Part shown: positions 60,251-64,000 of the stretch, in pieces
Position numbering within the stretch: position 1 is the first letter of the stretch
How the letters are laid out: each line of letters opens with the position of its first letter
Origin: Salipiger bermudensis HTCC2601
GTDB lineage: Bacteria > Pseudomonadota > Alphaproteobacteria > Rhodobacterales > Rhodobacteraceae
DNA: 64,000 bases
Reading direction: 5' to 3'
Assembly (NCBI RefSeq): GCF_000153725.1
Contig: NZ_DS022276.1
Span: 1,727,687-1,791,686 of the forward strand
Position numbers and translations under genes: made by a program
Notes under the pieces: generated by a model
The model's database searches: none
Told to the model about the DNA's origin: nothing
Seen by the model: the letters and a program-made list of their open reading frames with translations, nothing else

Positions 60251-60535
60251 ATGGCTCTGCAGCAATCCGGCACGTTCCAGACGCCCAATGCCTCGAAGTA
60301 CCTTCAGCAGCTCTGCAAACATTTCGAGCACAAGGTCGCGGTCGTTTTCGACGAGTCCGAAGGCCGCGCCGCGCTCCCGCCGGGGCCGGCGCTTCTGAGC
60401 GCCAGCGCCGAGGCGCTTCTGGTCGAGATCAGCGCCCGGACCGAGGCCGATCTCGCACGCGCGCGCTTCATCATCGACGACCACCTCAAGCGCTTCGCCT
60501 TCCGCGAGGGCTGCGAGGGGATGACCTGGGCCTGA
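60251..60535 (+). CDS. DUF2218 family protein
   Basis: The 94-residue protein shows the DUF2218 pattern: ASKYLQQLCKHFEHKVAVVFDE, LLVEISARTEADLARARFIIDDHLKRFAFREG and a terminal LxW-like MTWA. Members often lie beside siderophore uptake genes and have no proven role. It stands alone between the binding-protein gene (divergent) and a terminator. Confidence 0.9.
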   Translation: MALQQSGTFQTPNASKYLQQLCKHFEHKVAVVFDESEGRAALPPGPALLSASAEALLVEISARTEADLARARFIIDDHLKRFAFREGCEGMTWA

Positions 60536-60560
60536 CCGCTGACCGGTTCGTGACAGGCAG

Positions 60561-60592
60561 AAAGGGGCGGGCCTTGCGGTCCGCCCCTTTTG
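60561..60592. terminator. bidirectional terminator between DUF2218 gene and TonB receptor gene
   Basis: A 10-base stem (aaaggggcgg with ccgccccttt, 60561-60570 and 60581-60590) has T-rich arms on both strands. It serves the convergent genes ending at 60535 and 60615. Confidence 0.85.
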
Positions 60593-60614
60593 CGTCTGGT
60601 CTCGCCTCCGAGGA

Positions 60615-62540
60615 TCAGAAGCGCATCTTGGCGGTCACGAGGAACGTGCGGCCCGGCTCGGTGAGCGGGACAACGGCACCGGTCGCGTCGAGGCCATCCG
60701 AGCTGCGGCTTGCATAGGTCGCATCGAACACGTTGCGCACATCGAGGCGCAGTTCGAGCTGGTCGAAGGCAGCGGGCGTGTAGCTGGTGTAGAGGTTGAG
60801 CACCTCGTAGCCGGGCAGGTCCGGATCGGTGGCGTCGTTCTCGAACGCCACTTCGGCGGTGCCGCCGACGCGCCAGTTGTCCTGGATGTCGTAGCCGCCT
60901 TCGAGCGTCAGGATGCTGCCGACCGGGCGCCCGAGATAGTAGGACGTGGTGCCGACGGTATCGTCATCCAGTTCGACATTGGCATGGGTGTAGTTCAGCT
61001 TGGCGAAGGCGCTTTCGCCGGTATAGCTGACCGAGCCGTCGAAGCCGCGCGAGGTCAGGTCCGCCTGCGCGCCACGGTCGCCGCCCGAGGGGAGCACAGC
61101 GGTGATGTCGTTGATCTCGGTGTGGAACACCGCGCCACTGACCGCCCAGGGGCCATTTTCGTAGCGCAGGCCGATGCGGGCCGAGTTGGAGCGCGACGGG
61201 GTGAAGTCGTCATAGGTCCAGTCGTTGCGGAAGTTGACCAGCGCCGCCTCGCCAAGCGCAAAGCCGCCCCAGGTGGAGGCGATGCCGGCGTTGAGCGAGA
61301 GCGTGTCGGTCAGCACGTAGTCGAGCGCGGCATTGCCGCTGAAGCCGCCTTCCTCGAACTTCCGGCCATCGGCGCCTTCGAACCACTGGTAATCGTAGCG
61401 CGCGCCGTAGCTCACCGAGAGCCGGTCGGTCAGGTCCTGGCGGGCCTGCGCGAAAATGCCGAAATTGGTGTTGGTCTCTTCGCCGGACGCACCTTCGGTG
61501 GCCTCGGCGCTTTCGTCGAAGAAGTCGAACCCCGCGGTCAGCGTGCCGTTGTCCAGCAGGAACTCGTTCTTGGCGGTGCCGGACAGGCTGGTGTTGATGC
61601 CCGAGTTGTTGCCCACGTCGACTTCCTGCTCGTTGTAGGTAAGCTGAAGGTCGGGCGCGAGCCAGCCCTGCGGCTGCTCGTCGGTGTAGGACAGCGTGTA
61701 GGAGCTGCGGCGGGCATACCCGTCGATGATCTCGGTGGGGCGGGCGGCGCTGGTAAGCCCGGCGAAGTCGGCCCGGATGAAGCCCCCCTGCGAGGCACGC
61801 GGACCGGTGTCTTCGGTCTGCGAGGCCGAGAAGGCCAGCCGCTTGCCGGTCTCGGTGGTGTAGGCGAGCTTGAGCATGTAGTCGGACAGCTCCGCCGCGG
61901 TGCCGTCGATGGTGTCGCCGTCGCCGTCCTTGTACTCGTCGCCCTCCTGATGCGTGGTGCTCAGCAGCCACTCGAAGCCGCCCTGCGCGCCGAACAGCGT
62001 CGCGGTGCCGCGCAGGCCGGAACCGTTGCTGCCGCCGGTCACGGTGGCGAGGCCGCCGAAGTTGTCACCGGGCTCGAGCAGGTCGCGGGCATCCTTGGTG
62101 GTGTAGGCGAGCACGCCGCCAAGACCGCCGGGGCCGGCATCCGCCGGGGCGAGGCCTTCGCTGACCTCGACCGACTTGAGCAGCGACGGGTCGAGCAGCA
62201 CGTTGCCGGTGTGGTGGAACGCGCCCTTGTTCTGGCGCGCGCCGTCGATGGTGACCGAGAGCAGCGACTCCTCGATGCCGTTCACCATGACCTTCTGGGC
62301 CATCGCGGCGCCGCCGCTGACGGTGACCGAGGATTCGCCGGCGAAGACGTCTTTCACCGTGGCCGGGTTGCGGCTCTCGATCTCTTCCTCGGTGATCTGG
62401 GTGTTGCCGAGCAGGCTCTGCGCCGCGGCGCCTTCGATCCGAAGCGTGCCGAGAAACAGCGAGTCGGCGTCCTGAGCCGAGGCGGTTCCGGCGCAGAATG
62501 CCGTGGTCAGGAGCAGCAGCCCCTTGCTTTTGCTAAACAT
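60615..62540 (-). CDS. TonB-dependent outer-membrane receptor
   Basis: From the ATG at 62540 the receptor has 641 residues: signal peptide (1-22, ending ASAQ), plug domain (QITEEEIESRNPATVKDVFAGESSVTVSGG, TIDGARQNKGAFHHTGNVLLDPSLLKSVEVSEG) and a 22-strand barrel ending in the C-terminal aromatic TFLVTAKMRF. The plug sequence is close to hemoglobin/heme and related siderophore receptors; I cannot choose between them. The neighbouring siderophore ABC genes favour an iron-chelate role. Confidence 0.9.
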   Translation of the reverse strand: MFSKSKGLLLLTTAFCAGTASAQDADSLFLGTLRIEGAAAQSLLGNTQITEEEIESRNPATVKDVFAGESSVTVSGGAAMAQKVMVNGIEESLLSVTIDGARQNKGAFHHTGNVLLDPSLLKSVEVSEGLAPADAGPGGLGGVLAYTTKDARDLLEPGDNFGGLATVTGGSNGSGLRGTATLFGAQGGFEWLLSTTHQEGDEYKDGDGDTIDGTAAELSDYMLKLAYTTETGKRLAFSASQTEDTGPRASQGGFIRADFAGLTSAARPTEIIDGYARRSSYTLSYTDEQPQGWLAPDLQLTYNEQEVDVGNNSGINTSLSGTAKNEFLLDNGTLTAGFDFFDESAEATEGASGEETNTNFGIFAQARQDLTDRLSVSYGARYDYQWFEGADGRKFEEGGFSGNAALDYVLTDTLSLNAGIASTWGGFALGEAALVNFRNDWTYDDFTPSRSNSARIGLRYENGPWAVSGAVFHTEINDITAVLPSGGDRGAQADLTSRGFDGSVSYTGESAFAKLNYTHANVELDDDTVGTTSYYLGRPVGSILTLEGGYDIQDNWRVGGTAEVAFENDATDPDLPGYEVLNLYTSYTPAAFDQLELRLDVRNVFDATYASRSSDGLDATGAVVPLTEPGRTFLVTAKMRF

Positions 62541-62544
62541 TGTT

Positions 62545-62598
62545 GGGTCCCTCACGTGACAGGCGCAGCCGTCGCTGGATTGCACGGGCGAGGGACCC
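62545..62598 (-). promoter_or_regulatory. inverted repeat enclosing the ribosome binding site of the TonB receptor mRNA
   Basis: In the mRNA a perfect 9-base stem, GGGTCCCTC with GAGGGACCC, brackets a 36-base loop. The 3-prime arm contains the Shine-Dalgarno GAGGG, spaced 8 bases from the ATG at 62540. When paired, the site would be hidden, so opening of the stem may control translation. Confidence 0.6.
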
Positions 62599-62715
62599 CC
62601 CGCGCTGTCTGGCTGGCCATATTGCTGAGCGGAAGTAACTGACCGTTTTTGTCGGATCAATCTCCGGGGCGCGCGCACTGCGTGTCGGGCACGACGTTGT
62701 GCTCTTTTTGTCTCG

Positions 62716-64000
62716 CTAGCGCGCCAGCGCGAGCAGGCCCGTCACGTCGAGATGGGCTTCCATGTGATCGGCCAGCCCGTCGAGCACCGCCTCGACCGTG
62801 CTGTCGTAGCGGCCGGCGCTCTGCACCCCGAAACTGTTGAGCCACGCGGCGCGGAAGGCATCGTCGCGGAACATGCCGTGCAGGTAGCTGCCCGCGATGC
62901 GGCCATTGGGGGTCGCCGCGCCCTCCGGCTCTCCCGCGACATGGGCGAAGGGGCGGGCGCGGTCTGGGCCGTCGCTGCGGCCGATATGGATCTCGTAGCC
63001 GAGGAACGCCCGGCCTGTCGCTGCATGGGTGGCGCGGGTCTCGGTAAGGCGCTTGTCGCTGGTCATCACCGTGTCGATCTCGAGCAGGCCGAGGCCCGGC
63101 GTGGTGCCGGGCGGCCCCTCGATGCCGTCGGGATCGGCGACGCTGCGGCCCAGCATCTGGTAGCCGCCGCAGATCCCGAGCACATGACCGCCGCGTCGCA
63201 CATGCGCGGCAAGGTCCACGTCCCAGCCCTGAGCGCGCAGAAAGGCGAGGTCGCCGCGGGTCGACTTGCTGCCGGGCAGGATCACCAGATCCGCGTCGCC
63301 GGGGATGGCGCGTCCGGGTCCCAGAATGGTGAGCCGCACGCCGGGCTCCTGCGCCAGCGGGTCGAGATCGTCGAAATTGGCGATCCGTGACAGCGCGAGG
63401 CAGACCACGTGCAACCCCTCGGTGCGGCGCGGGGTGTGGATGTCGACCGCGTCTTCGGCGGGCAGTTTCCACGCCTCCGGAAACCATGGCAGGGTGCCGA
63501 AACCGGGCCAGCCGGTGCGGGCCTCGATCATTCGGTAGCCATCGTCGAAGAGCCGGAGGTCGCCGCGGAAGCGGTTGATCAGGAAGCCTTTTACCATCGC
63601 CGCGTCGCCCGGGTCGAGCACCGCCTGCGTGCCGACGATCTGCGCGATGACGCCGCCCCGATCAATGTCGCCAGCGAGCACCACCGGCACTTGCGCGGCG
63701 CAGGCAAAGCCCATGTTGGCGATGTCGCGCGGGCGGAGATTGATCTCGGCCGGGCTGCCCGCGCCCTCGACGATCACCAGATCGTGCCGGGCGCTCAGCC
63801 GGGCGAAACTGTCGAGAACCGCGTCGAGAAGGCGGGGCTTCAGCGTGCCATAGTCGCGCGCCTCGCTGGTCGCGACCCGCTTGCCCTGCACCACCACCTG
63901 CGCGCCGGTGTCGGTCTGGGGCTTCAGCAAAACCGGATTCATGTCGCTGTGCGGCGCCAGCCCGCAGGCCAGCGCCTGCAGCGCCTGGGCGCGGCCAATC
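62716..64000 (-). CDS. cobQ: cobyric acid synthase CobQ, partial (5-prime end beyond window)
   Basis: About 427 C-terminal residues are visible. The frame continues to the right edge through [19 protein letters not shown], which precedes [20 protein letters not shown], so the true start lies outside. Signatures of Cob[18 protein letters not shown], a GATase domain with nucleophile cysteine in [11 protein letters not shown], and the catalytic HGMF histidine region near the end. It amidates adenosylcobyrinic acid in cobalamin synthesis. A 175-base gap separates it from the receptor gene. Confidence 0.95.
   Translation of the reverse strand, partial: IGRAQALQALACGLAPHSDMNPVLLKPQTDTGAQVVVQGKRVATSEARDYGTLKPRLLDAVLDSFARLSARHDLVIVEGAGSPAEINLRPRDIANMGFACAAQVPVVLAGDIDRGGVIAQIVGTQAVLDPGDAAMVKGFLINRFRGDLRLFDDGYRMIEARTGWPGFGTLPWFPEAWKLPAEDAVDIHTPRRTEGLHVVCLALSRIANFDDLDPLAQEPGVRLTILGPGRAIPGDADLVILPGSKSTRGDLAFLRAQGWDVDLAAHVRRGGHVLGICGGYQMLGRSVADPDGIEGPPGTTPGLGLLEIDTVMTSDKRLTETRATHAATGRAFLGYEIHIGRSDGPDRARPFAHVAGEPEGAATPNGRIAGSYLHGMFRDDAFRAAWLNSFGVQSAGRYDSTVEAVLDGLADHMEAHLDVTGLLALAR

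Noticed and set aside
62541-62715. Cobalamin riboswitch between cobQ and the TonB receptor
   Set aside because: The leader lacks the conserved B12-box pattern that I could recognise, and the receptor resembles iron/heme receptors rather than BtuB. The inverted repeat over the ribosome binding site explains the visible structure better.

Overview
The window is GC-rich, densely coded alphaproteobacterial DNA, most likely from a member of the Rhodobacterales. The best evidence is the hydrogenase cluster, whose gene order (hupTUV, hypF, hupSLC, hupDFGHJK, hypAB, hupR, hypCDE) matches the order known from Rhodobacter capsulatus. A GC-rich double-hairpin repeat upstream of hypF is of a kind I associate with this order. 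There are no rRNA or tRNA genes, no CRISPR array and no transposase.

Region 1 (159-32983, all minus strand) is a complete type VI secretion system (T6SS) with its own regulatory head. In transcription order: an ECF sigma factor, a membrane anti-sigma factor, a secreted subtilisin-like protease, a secreted caspase-like protein that has lost its catalytic residues and carries a peptidoglycan-binding domain, a membrane heme-c (CxxCH) sensor with a HAMP domain, a Ser/Thr kinase, and TssA. Next come TssB, TssC, Hcp, TagJ, TssE, TssF, TssG and ClpV, ending at a strong terminator. After it lie a second sheath-like protein that fuses TssB-like and TssC-like parts and adds an acidic tail, a small unknown, VgrG, another unknown, PAAR, the FHA protein TagH, TssJ, TssK, TssL (with OmpA domain), TssM, TagF, the phosphatase PppA, and a 340-residue unknown.

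The main discovery is a shared promoter motif, GAACC-N17-CAC(T/C)(A/T/C)A(C/T). It occurs five times with exactly the same 17-base spacer: before the ECF sigma gene, the caspase-like gene, tssB, the TssB-TssC fusion, and a small secreted protein gene at 33580-33942. This suggests that the ECF factor controls itself and every T6SS transcription unit, with a periplasmic protease/sensor cascade on top and a kinase/phosphatase/FHA switch below.

Region 2 (33580-36476, minus strand) holds the small secreted YxFxxD-type protein, a Tat-exported serine hydrolase of the beta-lactamase family, and a glutamine-synthetase-like ligase.

Region 3 (36703-56277, plus strand) is a complete uptake [NiFe]-hydrogenase locus: H2 sensor HupUV with kinase HupT and regulator HupR, structural enzyme HupSLC with the cysteine pattern of oxygen-tolerant group 1d enzymes, and the maturation proteins. 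A 60-residue membrane protein lies between hupL and hupC. HupR lacks the GAFTGA loop, as expected for a regulator that does not use sigma-54.

Region 4 (56575-64000) is iron uptake: a siderophore ABC transporter (ATPase, two permeases, binding protein) on the minus strand, a divergent DUF2218 gene with a TGA-N9-TCA iron-box-like site, a TonB-dependent receptor whose ribosome binding site lies inside a perfect inverted repeat, and the 3-prime part of cobQ running off the right edge.
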